Counted from the first letter of the stretch, positions 10,088 through 19,502 are shown. The stretch is 64,000 bases of DNA from Pseudalkalibacillus sp. SCS-8 (GCF_040126055.1 NZ_CP143541.1:2046001-2110000); one strand, 5' to 3'. Notes: generated from the letters alone by a model not told the origin. Made by a program: numbers and translations.

Positions 10088-10960
10088 TTGCTTAAAATCA
10101 AATTTAAAAACATCTTTTTCATTTTATTAGGAGCTGCGATTTTCAGTTTTGGCATCATCCATTTCAATATTGAAAACAACCTCGCAGAAGGCGGCTTCAC
10201 CGGGATCACGTTGATCTTGTATAACTTATTCGAAATCGATCCGGCAATATCAAACCTTGTCTTGAACATTCCATTATTCCTGATCGGTTGGAGACTGCTA
10301 GGTAGGAATGCTTTCATTTATACGATAATCGGAACAGTAGCAGTATCCCTTTTCCTCTGGATATTCCAATATCATATCCGGCTGTCCATTCCTTTGCATG
10401 AAGATTTGACATTAGCTGCGTTATTCGCAGGCGTCTTCATTGGAATTGGGCTTGGAATCATCTTCAGATACGGTGGAACGACTGGCGGAGTCGACATCAT
10501 CGCCAGGCTTGTCAATAAATATGTAGGATGGAGTTTCGGTAAGACGATGTTCCTATTCGATGCATTTGTCATCCTATCGGCCACAGTCACCTATTTGAAT
10601 TACAAGGAAGCCATGTATACATTGGTAGCGGTTTTCGTAGGGGCAAGGGTTATTGATTTCATCCAAGAGGGTGCATACGCTGCAAAGGCTGCAATGATCA
10701 TTTCCGAAAAAAATGCAGAAATCGCTAACAGAATCATCAAAGAGTTGGACCGTGGTGCCACCATACTTAATGGACGAGGAACATTTACGGGATATCAAAA
10801 AGAAGTCCTTTATTGTGTCATTGCCCGGAATGAAATTTTCCGCTTAAGGAACTTGATACAGCAGATTGATCCTCATGCGTTTGTCGCCGTCAACGATGTT
10901 CATGATGTACTTGGAGAAGGCTTCACACTCGACGAAAACAAAAATCCGTTACACGATTAA
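10088..10960 (+). CDS. ypjC: YitT-family membrane protein YpjC (DUF2179 at C-terminus)
   Basis: Integral membrane protein of about 290 residues with five or more hydrophobic helices in the first 200 residues, including the family segment RYGGTTGGVDIIARL, and a soluble C-terminal DUF2179 domain ending in DPHAFVAVNDVHDVLGEGF. The function is unknown. The best start is the TTG at 10088, 8 bases after GGAGG; an ATG at 10073 overlaps that ribosome site. It is divergent from ypjD, as in B. subtilis, and has its own terminator. Confidence 0.9.
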   Translation: MLKIKFKNIFFILLGAAIFSFGIIHFNIENNLAEGGFTGITLILYNLFEIDPAISNLVLNIPLFLIGWRLLGRNAFIYTIIGTVAVSLFLWIFQYHIRLSIPLHEDLTLAALFAGVFIGIGLGIIFRYGGTTGGVDIIARLVNKYVGWSFGKTMFLFDAFVILSATVTYLNYKEAMYTLVAVFVGARVIDFIQEGAYAAKAAMIISEKNAEIANRIIKELDRGATILNGRGTFTGYQKEVLYCVIARNEIFRLRNLIQQIDPHAFVAVNDVHDVLGEGFTLDENKNPLHD

Positions 10961-10964
10961 AAAA

Positions 10965-10998
10965 GGATTGCAGACATGGTCTGCAATCCTTTCTCTTT
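10965..10998 (+). terminator. Terminator of ypjC
   Basis: An 11 bp perfect stem GGATTGCAGAC/GTCTGCAATCC (10965-10975, 10979-10989) is followed by TTTCTCTTT, directly after the ypjC stop codon. Confidence 0.88.
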
Positions 10999-11034
10999 AA
11001 TTAATGGCTCCGTTAAAGAATGTTGTTGTTTTTG

Positions 11035-11350
11035 AACAGCTTCAGGCGGACGCTTTCCGCGGGTTAAGAAATGCGGAATCGCCTTGTTCAGGTGCGACAA
11101 GCGCTGGAGATTCCTTATAAAAAACACTATTAGTGTTTTGAAGGAATCGAAGCGACCTCGAGCACCTAGGCGATGGAGCTGGACAAACGCTTCAGCCTCA
11201 CTTCCACAGGATGTGGTGAATTCGACGTTCACCACAGGACGTGGTGGTTGTTAGTCGAAGAACCTTAATCCCTCGCTCTGCGGGGTCTTCAGCTGTTGCT
11301 TTTCCCGCTGGAGTCGCCGCCTTATGCTTCTGAATCTCACTAATAAAAAC
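11035..11350. repeat. Composite intergenic repeat element (full-length copy)
   Basis: The ypjC-yugP gap holds no gene but a GC-rich, highly structured element. Its left end reads CAGCTTCAGGCGGACGCTTT and its right end GCTGGAGTCGCCGCCTTATG. A second, internally deleted copy lies at 43927-43990. Inside are nested parts: a hairpin GATTCCTT/AAGGAATC (11109-11116, 11141-11148) around AAAACACTA/TAGTGTTTT, and a tandem pair CACAGGAtGTGGTG/CACAGGAcGTGGTG near 11206 and 11233. Elements with these ends (a 'GCGGACGCTTTCCGCGGG' type) are, from memory, common between genes in Bacillaceae. Confidence 0.72.
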
Positions 11351-11413
11351 TAAGAGAAACCAAACAATAAATCGAGCTTTTTCTCAAAGTCGGGTACTCA
11401 TTGAGACTTGGTG

Positions 11414-12088
11414 TCAATCCGATTGGTTCATACCGAGGAATATGAGCACGAACCTTGCCAATTCCAATACTGCTACGAGAGCAGAAGCCACATACGTAAG
11501 TGCTGCTGCATTCAATACCTTTCGTGCTTGTCGTTCTTCGTCATTCCGAATCAAGCCGAGCTGTACAACTTGGTTCATCGCTCGGTTACTGGCATTGAAT
11601 TCAACCGGTAAGGTTACTAGTTGAAACAATACAGCCCCCGCCATCAACAAAATGCCTGGAAGAATCAAATCAGCAGCTCCTAGAAGAATTCCGATCAGGA
11701 TGAGGATGTATGAAAGATTAGAACCGATTGAAGCCACGGGAACCAATGCATGCCGGACCCTGAGTGGTCCATAGTGTTCTGCATGCTGAATGGCATGCCC
11801 GACTTCATGTGCAGCGACTGCCGTACCTGCAATCGAATGGCCATAGTAATGATCCTCCGATAAACGGACGACCTTAGAACGGGGATCATAATGATCAGAC
11901 AACCGTCCTCTGATTGGTTCGATACGCACATCATGAATGCCGTTATCATGCAGGATTTTCCGAGCGACTTCCGCCCCTGACATTCCTAAGGAAGAAGGCA
12001 TTTTCGCATACTTGCTGTATACCTTCTTCACTCTGAATTGGGCCCATAAAGGGATGGCTAACAACAAGAGGAAATAGACGATGAACAT
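11414..12088 (-). CDS. yugP: YugP-type membrane zinc metallopeptidase
   Basis: A 224 residue membrane protein: one N-terminal helix, a soluble region with the zinc motif AAHEVGHAIQHAE (HExxH), and three further hydrophobic segments. It matches the uncharacterised YugP peptidase family. Position between ypjB and ypjC differs from B. subtilis, where yugP lies elsewhere. Substrate unknown. Confidence 0.88.
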   Translation of the reverse strand: MFIVYFLLLLAIPLWAQFRVKKVYSKYAKMPSSLGMSGAEVARKILHDNGIHDVRIEPIRGRLSDHYDPRSKVVRLSEDHYYGHSIAGTAVAAHEVGHAIQHAEHYGPLRVRHALVPVASIGSNLSYILILIGILLGAADLILPGILLMAGAVLFQLVTLPVEFNASNRAMNQVVQLGLIRNDEERQARKVLNAAALTYVASALVAVLELARFVLIFLGMNQSD

Positions 12089-12130
12089 GATTTATCCCTC
12101 CATTTGAACTTACCGTCTACGTTTCCGTCT

Positions 12131-12943
12131 TTAACGGAAACGATTATACTCTTTCTGTTTCGAGAACGTTTGGATCGCCTTCTTTTCTCCTGAATATTTT
12201 CTCCAACCTACATAAAATAATGTAGAAATGATGCCGCCACCGACAGTAAAGATTAGCCATAAGATGGATGGATCAGCACTGTCCTGCCTATTCAGGTCAT
12301 AGGCATCCATCAAGGCAGTCTCAATCGTATGGATCTGTTGGATTTGATGGTCAGTCGTCACGATCAGCGCTCGATTCTCGTCCAGATAGCTGATATAGGA
12401 ATCAATCCGGTTCAGGAGGTCTGGGGGCAGATCGACACTTAAGGCAGCGTATATCTTATTATATTTGGTCAAGAACTGATTGAAGTACGTATAAAATGCT
12501 TGAAGCTCCTGATCGGTTGCTGCTTCTTTCATCTTTTCAATCGTTGAGAAGATTTCCGACCTGGTTGATTTCCAGAGAGGCTGATGGGTGGAATGAACCG
12601 CATCTACGACCAAATGGAGACCGATCAATGCATTCACCCTTTCTTCATGCGATGCAGATGCTTTGGTCAATGCTTTCACTGATTCTTCATAACTGGTTGT
12701 AAATACCCTTAAATTATGGATCGATAACTTCTTCTGATCGTCCGACAATTCTTCGAACTCATCTCCAAAGTAGATCAAGACATCTTTCGCATCGGCATAT
12801 TTCTCTGCCTTCGTCAATTGCAACGCTTTGAATGATAGTTCTCCAAGCTTCTTCCACGGACTTTCTTCTTGGTGAGCAGCGAACACTGTCATTGGCAATT
12901 GTAGGAAACATGCAATTAATAAGGTAAGGAATATCCGTCTCAT
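12131..12943 (-). CDS. ypjB: Sporulation-associated protein YpjB
   Basis: 270 residues with an N-terminal signal-like segment ending in TVFAAHQEE, an alpha-helical extracytoplasmic body, and a single C-terminal membrane helix (WLIFTVGGGIISTLFYVGW) followed by a basic tail. The family is found in spore formers and is annotated as sporulation protein YpjB; the molecular role is unknown. Identity rests on the topology and on its place beside ypjA and qcrC. Confidence 0.85.
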   Translation of the reverse strand: MRRIFLTLLIACFLQLPMTVFAAHQEESPWKKLGELSFKALQLTKAEKYADAKDVLIYFGDEFEELSDDQKKLSIHNLRVFTTSYEESVKALTKASASHEERVNALIGLHLVVDAVHSTHQPLWKSTRSEIFSTIEKMKEAATDQELQAFYTYFNQFLTKYNKIYAALSVDLPPDLLNRIDSYISYLDENRALIVTTDHQIQQIHTIETALMDAYDLNRQDSADPSILWLIFTVGGGIISTLFYVGWRKYSGEKKAIQTFSKQKEYNRFR

Positions 12944-13082
12944 AAAAAACTTGTCCCTCCTAGAAAGAAAACTCTTTCCTCATACAAGGTGTCCAGCATT
13001 TCTTTCTGAATCATGCCAAACGTCCGGTCGTACAAGTTATAGTTCATCTTATGTAGGATAGGACAAGAGTAGAACGAACTTT

Positions 13083-13679
13083 CTATTGATGGATAAAAGC
13101 GTTGCTAGAAGAGCGACGGATCGTTAATAGATAGACGATCGAAATCGATAGAACGCTGAGCCAGAAGGTGAAATACCCGATTTCAGTATAATACGCATCC
13201 AATACTGAGTAAGTAGGCATCATATTAAAAAGGTAATCTATCATTTCATTATGGAATACCCAGATTGCTGCAATGAAGATATGGCGTCTTTTGATTTTAT
13301 AGAATGGCGTATACAGCAGCCCTTGGATCGCCATGCCCAAGTGAGAAAATATCAACATATAATTTACGAACGTCAATGTGCCGCTCACCGATCCACCGAA
13401 CAAATTCATGAATACCGCCCAAATTCCGTATTTGAATAATGTGATGGCAGCCAGCGCTTCCATCAACGGCCAATTTCTTCGTAACAAAAACGCAATCAGT
13501 ACAAATACGAAAAATAAGCTCGCTGTGGGGCTGTCAGGTACAAAAGGCAGAAAGTACCACGGGGTCCTTTCCAGTTGACTTGCATACCAGTAGTAGCCAT
13601 AAATCGTGCCGAGAATATTGATGATGAGTAACATCCAGAGGAATGTACGGTGACGTAAAAGCATCAATAGAGTATTCAT
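13083..13679 (-). CDS. ypjA: DUF1405 membrane protein YpjA
   Basis: 198 residues with about six hydrophobic helices (for example ASLFFVFVLIAFLL near residue 55) and almost no soluble part, as in the DUF1405 family. Function unknown. It follows the qcr terminator and precedes ypjB, the same order as in B. subtilis. Confidence 0.87.
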   Translation of the reverse strand: MNTLLMLLRHRTFLWMLLIINILGTIYGYYWYASQLERTPWYFLPFVPDSPTASLFFVFVLIAFLLRRNWPLMEALAAITLFKYGIWAVFMNLFGGSVSGTLTFVNYMLIFSHLGMAIQGLLYTPFYKIKRRHIFIAAIWVFHNEMIDYLFNMMPTYSVLDAYYTEIGYFTFWLSVLSISIVYLLTIRRSSSNAFIHQ

Positions 13680-13760
13680 CTTGAAGCTCCTTTAAGAAGT
13701 GTTTTTTCCGATTGTGAATCACTCCATCCCCCGTAAGGAGTGTCAAATCTTCATTATGTA

Positions 13761-13790
13761 AAAAGAGACTGACTATATCTGTCAGTCTCT
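13761..13790 (-). terminator. Terminator of the qcrABC operon
   Basis: Ten bp stem AGAGACTGAC/GTCAGTCTCT (13764-13773 and 13781-13790), followed on the minus strand by a T-run, 19 bp past the qcrC stop. Confidence 0.88.
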
Positions 13791-13808
13791 CCTTATACGT
13801 ATCCATTA

Positions 13809-14567
13809 TTACTTTTCAAGTTCGGCGATGAACTCGGATAGTTGATTCAATTCATCCTCAGTACCTTTGAAGATGCCTCCTGGCATGCTGCCAACACCAT
13901 TTTTAGCTATGTCTGCGATCTCTTCAGGGGCAAGTCCAGTACCAATCAAGGAAGGTCCGCTACCTCCTTGCAGGTTGTTTCCGTGACACCCTATACACCC
14001 TTGCTCTTGATAAACCTGATACCCAGGTGCAGACTGATCGATTTCGACTTCAACAATCTTACCTTGTTTCTCAGCCTTTTCCCAGTTATGGTTGACGACT
14101 GATTCCCATGTCAAGAAGACGATCGAAATCAATGCAAGCAGCATCAATCCGACTGCTACAGGTCGTTTATTCGGACGTCGTTCTGGTCCTCGGTCTAACC
14201 AAGGAGCTAATAGAAGGGCTCCGAATGCCAGTCCTGGCATGATAACCGTACCGATCAACGTGTAATCACCAGCGGCATATTTATACTTCAATAATTGGTA
14301 TAAGAATAAGAAATACCAGTCAGGTAATGGTATATAACTTGCATCAGTTGGATCCGCTTTACGCTCAAGCGGTGATTCATGAACGACTGTCAAAATGAGA
14401 TAACCGATCAAGAATACGGATCCGACCATCCATTCTTTTAATAGGAAGTTTGGCCAAAACGCTTCCGTCTTCCCAGGATACTCGGAGTAATCCTTAGGAA
14501 CATTCGGCTTACGTTCAGCAGGGATACGGGAGTCCCCGACAAACTTCATACCTTTGCCACGATGCAT
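13809..14567 (-). CDS. qcrC: Menaquinol:cytochrome c reductase, cytochrome b/c subunit
   Basis: Subunit of the membrane bc complex that moves electrons from menaquinol to cytochrome c. The first ~150 residues resemble subunit IV of b6f (membrane helices; PLPDWYFLFLYQLLKY quinol-site segment). The C-terminal part is a cytochrome c domain with one heme site CIGCH and a distal GSMPGG methionine. The fusion is the Bacillus type. The N-terminus MHRGKGMKFVGDSR matches the B. subtilis protein. Confidence 0.96.
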   Translation of the reverse strand: MHRGKGMKFVGDSRIPAERKPNVPKDYSEYPGKTEAFWPNFLLKEWMVGSVFLIGYLILTVVHESPLERKADPTDASYIPLPDWYFLFLYQLLKYKYAAGDYTLIGTVIMPGLAFGALLLAPWLDRGPERRPNKRPVAVGLMLLALISIVFLTWESVVNHNWEKAEKQGKIVEVEIDQSAPGYQVYQEQGCIGCHGNNLQGGSGPSLIGTGLAPEEIADIAKNGVGSMPGGIFKGTEDELNQLSEFIAELEK

Positions 14568-14597
14568 CTTTCTCCCTCCTTTATCCTATCGCATATT

Positions 14598-15272
14598 TTA
14601 CAGTGGTCCAGAAATTCCTTGCTTTCGAATCATGATAAAGTGCGCTCCCATGAGCCCGAGAAGAGCACCTGGCAGGAAGAAAACATGGATTGCAAAGAAT
14701 CGAGTAAGCGTTTGTGCGCCGATTATCGTCGCGTCACCCGCTAACAATGTTTTCAATGCTGGTCCAATGACAGGAACCGTAACCGCGATTTCAAGTCCTA
14801 CTTTCGTTGCAAATAGCGCTTTCATGTCCCAAGGCAATAGATAACCTGTGAAACCGAGACCGAGCATGACACCGAAGATCAAGACTCCGACAACCCAGTT
14901 CAATTCACGAGGTTTCTTGTAAGCACCCTGGAAGAAAACACGTAGAGTATGTAGAAACATCATTACGATGACCAGACTCGCACCCCAGTGGTGCATACCA
15001 CGAACGATAACGCCAAACGCTACTTCGTTCTGAAGATAGTAAACGGATTCATAGGCATTGATAATGTCTGGAACATAGTACATTGTCAGAAACATTCCAG
15101 AAAGGATTTGGATGACCGTTATGAAAAACGTCAATCCACCGAAACAGTAAACGAACGCCGAGAAGTGGTGAGCAGGGTTTACGTGCTCTGGTACTTCATG
15201 GTCTGCAATATCTCGCCACATAGGCGTAATATCAAGACGTTCATCTACCCAGTCATACATTTTTTGTAACAT
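14598..15272 (-). CDS. qcrB: Menaquinol:cytochrome c reductase cytochrome b subunit
   Basis: 224 residue cytochrome b6-type protein with four membrane helices. Heme ligands lie in GMHHWGASLVIVMMFLH and RFFAIHVFFLPGALLGLMGAHF. The Cys in FVYCFGG corresponds to the residue that holds an extra covalent heme in b6-type proteins. It lies between qcrA and qcrC in one operon. Confidence 0.96.
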   Translation of the reverse strand: MLQKMYDWVDERLDITPMWRDIADHEVPEHVNPAHHFSAFVYCFGGLTFFITVIQILSGMFLTMYYVPDIINAYESVYYLQNEVAFGVIVRGMHHWGASLVIVMMFLHTLRVFFQGAYKKPRELNWVVGVLIFGVMLGLGFTGYLLPWDMKALFATKVGLEIAVTVPVIGPALKTLLAGDATIIGAQTLTRFFAIHVFFLPGALLGLMGAHFIMIRKQGISGPL

Positions 15273-15287
15273 CGATTACGCCCCTTT

Positions 15288-15785
15288 CTACTGTGGTACT
15301 GCTTGACCTAAGTAAAGTTTGCCGTCTTTTACCTCTTTCTTATATACATCAAGCGGCGCAAGCGGCGGTGTGCCAGGTACATTCGTTCCATCTTTCGTAT
15401 AACGTCCAGCATGACAAGGACAGAAGAACTGGTTTGGATAAGCCGGGTTCGTTGCCCAGTCTACTGTACAGCCAAGGTGTTTACAAATAGGCGATAATGC
15501 AACGATTTCACCATTTTTGTCTTTGTACACCCAAGCAGCCTGTGTGACTTCAGATTCGTACCAGCCATCTTTTTGTTTTACTTTGAATGTAAATCGTTGT
15601 GGTTCTTGTGTAAGTTTACTCTCTTCGACAACAGCTACCATATCTTGACCGGCACCTTCTTTTAAGACAGGGTCGATCGCAAAACGTACCATCGGTAAGA
15701 GCATGCCTGCAGCCATGAATCCACCGACACCCGTTAAGGTATAGTTCAAAAATTGTCGTCTGGAGACTTCATCTTTGTTGGCCAT
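15288..15785 (-). CDS. qcrA: Menaquinol:cytochrome c reductase Rieske iron-sulfur subunit
   Basis: 165 residues. The N-terminus has a twin-arginine-like sequence SRRQFL followed by one membrane helix. The Rieske 2Fe-2S ligands are in CKHLGC and CPCHAG. It is the first gene of qcrABC, with a promoter recognisable about 75-110 bp upstream. Confidence 0.96.
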   Translation of the reverse strand: MANKDEVSRRQFLNYTLTGVGGFMAAGMLLPMVRFAIDPVLKEGAGQDMVAVVEESKLTQEPQRFTFKVKQKDGWYESEVTQAAWVYKDKNGEIVALSPICKHLGCTVDWATNPAYPNQFFCPCHAGRYTKDGTNVPGTPPLAPLDVYKKEVKDGKLYLGQAVPQ

Positions 15786-15857
15786 TGGTTTCCCCCCTTA
15801 CGCAGTAGACTAAGTCCAACCGGACAATTTCCTTATATTACACATATATTACTAGGA

Positions 15858-15893
15858 CATTAACATGATAGCGTAACTTATCATCATCGTCAA
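15858..15893 (-). promoter_or_regulatory. Probable sigma-A promoter of qcrABC
   Basis: On the minus strand, -35 TTGACG (15893-15888) and -10 TATCAT (15870-15865) are separated by exactly 17 bp. Predicted start near 15858 gives a leader of about 70 nt before qcrA. Confidence 0.65.
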
Positions 15894-15928
15894 TAATATC
15901 ATTGTCCAATTCAATCAATCTATTCGTT

Positions 15929-16390
15929 TTAAAATGAGTTTTGCCACTTTTTTGTGACAATTTGTAGAATATGCTTGACTTGTTCCGATACAATTTCCCT
16001 CTGATAGGTTTCCTCCATATGTTCGAGAGGAACAGGCGGTATGACAATCAGCCGATCCTGGATATCCTCCAAACCACTCCATCTTGTATCTGAGGTGACG
16101 AAAACCGTATAAGGGAGTCCCTCCTTTTCTACTTCATCAGAAAAGGCAGTAATCCGTTTCAACACATCTTCTTCCGACTCACTCTCCAAATAAGTGAGGG
16201 CGGGGAAAAGGACCACTCGACCTTTCAACTGTCTCTCCAATTCCTCTGTAATCAAGAGAGGAAATTCACCTTTAAGGACAACATTTTTCTTTTGTGCGCC
16301 CCATGAAATAGGTATGAGTGGAATAATCGCGGTATCGACGTATTCGGAAGCTTGCATGTATACATCGACATCTGTTGAACGCCACTTCAT
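15929..16390 (-). CDS. ypiF: YpiF, DUF2487 protein
   Basis: 153 residue soluble protein (begins MKWRSTDVDVYMQASEY) of unknown function, recognised as the DUF2487/YpiF protein that lies beside qcrA in Bacillus. AAAGGATG ribosome site upstream of the ATG. A terminator separates it from ypiB. Confidence 0.82.
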   Translation of the reverse strand: MKWRSTDVDVYMQASEYVDTAIIPLIPISWGAQKKNVVLKGEFPLLITEELERQLKGRVVLFPALTYLESESEEDVLKRITAFSDEVEKEGLPYTVFVTSDTRWSGLEDIQDRLIVIPPVPLEHMEETYQREIVSEQVKHILQIVTKKWQNSF

Positions 16391-16484
16391 CTTTTCACAT
16401 CCTTTATCTTCCCAATTCGACTCCTCATTCAGTGTATCATTCCGTTCTCCAGTAGTAAAAGCATTACCTGTTCCTATTTGATCA

Positions 16485-16540
16485 AAATAAAAAATGTCTG
16501 ATTTTCCATACCTTCTGGTGAAGGACAGGAAAATCAGACA
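16485..16540 (-). terminator. Terminator downstream of ypiB
   Basis: A 13 bp stem TGTCTGATTTTCC/GGAAAATCAGACA (16495-16507, 16528-16540) with a 20 nt loop is followed on the minus strand by TTTTTTATTTT. Confidence 0.82.
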
Positions 16541-16594
16541 CTGCTTGTATGCAATCGATCCAAGATCTTTATTATTCGCATTGGACTCATTGGA

Positions 16595-17131
16595 TTAAAG
16601 TTTATTGTATTCTTTACTTAAACGTTCAAAGGTGTCGTAATCCTTGCGATCCAAAGCTTCATCAATTTGGGCTTGCAGCGATTTCTTCCTGAATCGGCTG
16701 AAGGATTGATCAAGAATCATTTCTGCCCACAGTCCATACTTTTTATCCGGGACCATATTCTCAGGAATATGCGGATTCTCCTCCAGTACTGCTGCATATT
16801 GCGGCGTACGATAGGCACCCTTGAATTTCAATTCGATATAAACATCTTCCTCTTGGTTCAATCGAATATCATGAAACGACTTTTCTGCATCGGTCGTAAG
16901 TATATTTTGCTTATAGAACCTGAAAGGTACACCATCTACACAGTTGGTGGACATGATGATGGCCTTCGGACAGTACTCAGCATTTTCAACAAAATGGACA
17001 TTTTCCATCAATGCCTCATCGCTGACCAAATAATTCAACAACCATACACATTCACGCTTTTTCAATTGGTAGTGGTTCAGGAACCATTTGAGAAAGTCCT
17101 TTTTTTCTAAGACGGTTACGGTGCTGCCCAT
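16595..17131 (-). CDS. ypiB: UPF0302 protein YpiB / ReoY
   Basis: 178 residue cytoplasmic protein. The segment [20 protein letters not shown] near the N-terminus identifies it as UPF0302 (YpiB). The Listeria homologue ReoY takes part in the ReoM-PrkA-ClpCP pathway that sets MurA (peptidoglycan synthesis) levels; this role is inferred from the family. Start placed at the ATG at 17131, 7 bases after GGAGGG; a longer frame exists but lacks a ribosome site. It lies next to the TPR gene ypiA. Confidence 0.88.
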   Translation of the reverse strand: MGSTVTVLEKKDFLKWFLNHYQLKKRECVWLLNYLVSDEALMENVHFVENAEYCPKAIIMSTNCVDGVPFRFYKQNILTTDAEKSFHDIRLNQEEDVYIELKFKGAYRTPQYAAVLEENPHIPENMVPDKKYGLWAEMILDQSFSRFRKKSLQAQIDEALDRKDYDTFERLSKEYNKL

Positions 17132-17301
17132 TGCAATCCCTCCATCATTCACGTGTCATTCGAGATCTTACAATATCTTACAGCCTGAATAGCCTATAAA
17201 CTCTACTCCAAGTATTTAATATTTTCGATATCCGCCCTATCGATTCCTTCTTATCCGAAAACTTTTTGGGAAAATATGAATCGTGTTCTCTCTTCCCACT
17301 A

Positions 17302-18564
17302 TCACATTTCCTCTAAACGTAGCAGTTCTTCTTCAAGGTGTATTTTATTCGGATCCTTTTGAAGTGAAGCCTTAAACAAATCCTTCGCGGTTTCTCGTTT
17401 ACCGATTTCAAGATGGTACCAACCGAAATCCTCAAGAAAATCAGCCTGTTCCTTAAGTTCAGTATATGCAAACTCGTAATGTTTTAATGCGTTATCATCA
17501 TCTTCAAGCTCCCGGAAAGCCATGGCAGCCTTCCAATGAGCCTCCGAGGACAGATCGCCATAGCGCTCCACCTCTTTTGCAAGATCAGTCACTTCCTCGA
17601 ACCTTTCCTCTTTCATATAGAGGTCCATGAGGGTCGCAGTGGCTTTCATGTTTGATGGATCCAGACTCAAAGCATGCTTCAATAGGTCGTGTCCTTTTTC
17701 CTCTTGGTCGAGCTTCAAAGCAAGCTTAGCTGCATGGAAGTAAAGCTCGGGATTGAATTCATCCAGCCTGATCCCTTCGAGGTATACATCCATCGCTTCT
17801 TTAATGGCACCTTCCTCTTCATAAGCCTTAGCCAATGTTGGATACAATGTCGTGTATTGTGGATCAAGGTCCTTTAAATGATTCAATGCTTTTATCGTTT
17901 TCTGATGGTCTCCGACTCGCTCAGTCGTCAGCGCATATCCGAACCAATCGTCTGGGTTCGATTCATCATTCAGACCTTTTTCGTAATATGCCACAGCTTC
18001 TTCAAACTTTCCTGAACCGGTTAGAGCCTCAGCTAAGCGTAATGCGACGGAAGTATGGTTGAAGGTTTCATGCCCTTCATTCAACAATGCTTCAAAATAG
18101 ATGGCACTTCGATTGAAGTTCCCGTGATGCAGATAAAATTCACCTAATCCGAAGGTGATGACAGGCTCGTTCGGGGCAATCCTCTTTGCTGTCAACAGCT
18201 TCTGTTCTGCAACCTCTGAGAGACCTTGCCTTTCATATAGATCTGCTGCTAACAGCAGGGACTCTAAATATTCGTCGGAATCTTGATCGACAGAGGATAG
18301 GAGATCAATCGCTTCCTCTTCCCTTTCCATTTCCATATATAATTCCGCAGCAAACATCTTCAATTCATCAACATCCGGGTGGAAGGCGATGAGCTCTTCA
18401 GTGACATCGATCGCATCCTCGATCAGCCCTAGTTCATAATAAATTTGAGCAATTTGGAGGAGCGTTTCATGATCACTCTTTTCTCTAAGGTCCTTCAACA
18501 ATGAAAGGCCTTCTTCGTGCTCTCCCTTTTCGATCTTTTCTATGGCTTTTTCTACACTCGGCAT
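17302..18564 (-). CDS. ypiA: Tetratricopeptide repeat protein YpiA
   Basis: 420 residues made almost wholly of TPR helix pairs (about ten to twelve repeats, e.g. ETLLQIAQIYYELGLIEDAI), very acidic, no membrane segment. A scaffold for protein contacts; partners unknown, though ypiB lies next to it. The start at 18564 follows AAAGGA by 8 bases; the in-frame ATG nine bases upstream overlaps that site. Confidence 0.9.
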   Translation of the reverse strand: MPSVEKAIEKIEKGEHEEGLSLLKDLREKSDHETLLQIAQIYYELGLIEDAIDVTEELIAFHPDVDELKMFAAELYMEMEREEEAIDLLSSVDQDSDEYLESLLLAADLYERQGLSEVAEQKLLTAKRIAPNEPVITFGLGEFYLHHGNFNRSAIYFEALLNEGHETFNHTSVALRLAEALTGSGKFEEAVAYYEKGLNDESNPDDWFGYALTTERVGDHQKTIKALNHLKDLDPQYTTLYPTLAKAYEEEGAIKEAMDVYLEGIRLDEFNPELYFHAAKLALKLDQEEKGHDLLKHALSLDPSNMKATATLMDLYMKEERFEEVTDLAKEVERYGDLSSEAHWKAAMAFRELEDDDNALKHYEFAYTELKEQADFLEDFGWYHLEIGKRETAKDLFKASLQKDPNKIHLEEELLRLEEM

Positions 18565-18593
18565 GATGAACATCCTTTCTTCCTTAAAACAAC

Positions 18594-19502
18594 CTATAAC
18601 AAATCATTGGACATGACACGAAAGATACCTGGGCGTATGATTTTCATCTCTTTACCTGCCCCTGGTGTCAATCGAATTTCATCGTTCACTTTTATGACTG
18701 TACCGTTTTGGACGACAATTACAGGATTTTTATTTCTATCATACTTGACTCTTTCCTCACCATCAACCGATATGTCTCCTTCGTAAATCAAATAATCCAC
18801 ATCACTACCGGTTACCCACGATCCTTTTTTCGGGTAAATGCCAAGACATTGGAGGTGGTGCTTGTTCATACGCTGACCTTCATTCGGAAAATCATCGATT
18901 GTACAGATTGACTTCTCCTTACAGATCCTCCTCCATTTATCTTGAAGCTGTGCTAAACGTTTCTCATGCAAGGGAAGGTGGGACCAATCTGCGAGAATCG
19001 GGACGGTATAAGGGAAGTTCACATTACGGATCCACTCCCAGACCACCGTGTCTAAATCTTCCTCTTGCTCCACGACTGCATTCACGAAAGGGATCTTTGC
19101 TTTCTGACACATACGGATGAGAGCAGGGGACACTCTGTTCATCGGCATTTGGACCCCGATGATGTAATCGATCGGTAGAGCCGAAAACTTTTGCCGTATT
19201 GCATTGAGACGTAAAGGGAATTCCTTTGTGAACGTCAGTGATAAAGCCGATACGATCGAGGTGCAACCTTGGTTCACCAACTCTTTACACTGATCAAGCA
19301 GGGACGTTTCATCCATTTCACATAGTGAAAAATCCCTGAAGACGTAACCGGGAACGATATCAAATCCGGTTGAGCTGACCGTAAAACACTTCATTTTCAA
19401 CGGTCTCTCAGAAACATACCGCACAGTATTGTCTTTCACGTAGACATGTTTTTGCCTCGGATGTTGATCCGTGGTCCATACATTTTCCAATATATATTCC
19501 AT
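18594..19502 (-). CDS. Unrecognised protein with amidohydrolase-like framework but no metal ligands
   Basis: 302 residues. I do not recognise a characterised homologue. The N-terminus (YILENVWTTD ... VYVKDNTVRYV ... DIVPGYVFRDFSL ... LVNQGCTSIVS) has the look of the N-terminal sandwich and first strands of NagA/dihydroorotase-type amidohydrolases. The HxH metal motif expected after PG is absent. Its C-terminus (DYLIYEGD ... PVIVVQNGTVIKVND) resembles the closing sandwich strands. Start at the ATG 19502 after GGAGGGG. It follows the aro operon terminator and precedes ypiA, so is probably transcribed with ypiA. This may be a catalytically dead family member with a regulatory or binding role. 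Confidence 0.75.
   Translation of the reverse strand: MEYILENVWTTDQHPRQKHVYVKDNTVRYVSERPLKMKCFTVSSTGFDIVPGYVFRDFSLCEMDETSLLDQCKELVNQGCTSIVSALSLTFTKEFPLRLNAIRQKFSALPIDYIIGVQMPMNRVSPALIRMCQKAKIPFVNAVVEQEEDLDTVVWEWIRNVNFPYTVPILADWSHLPLHEKRLAQLQDKWRRICKEKSICTIDDFPNEGQRMNKHHLQCLGIYPKKGSWVTGSDVDYLIYEGDISVDGEERVKYDRNKNPVIVVQNGTVIKVNDEIRLTPGAGKEMKIIRPGIFRVMSNDLL

Noticed and set aside
13534..13806. 90-codon frame between ypjA and qcrC
   Set aside because: It reads through the qcr terminator hairpin and overlaps ypjA out of frame.
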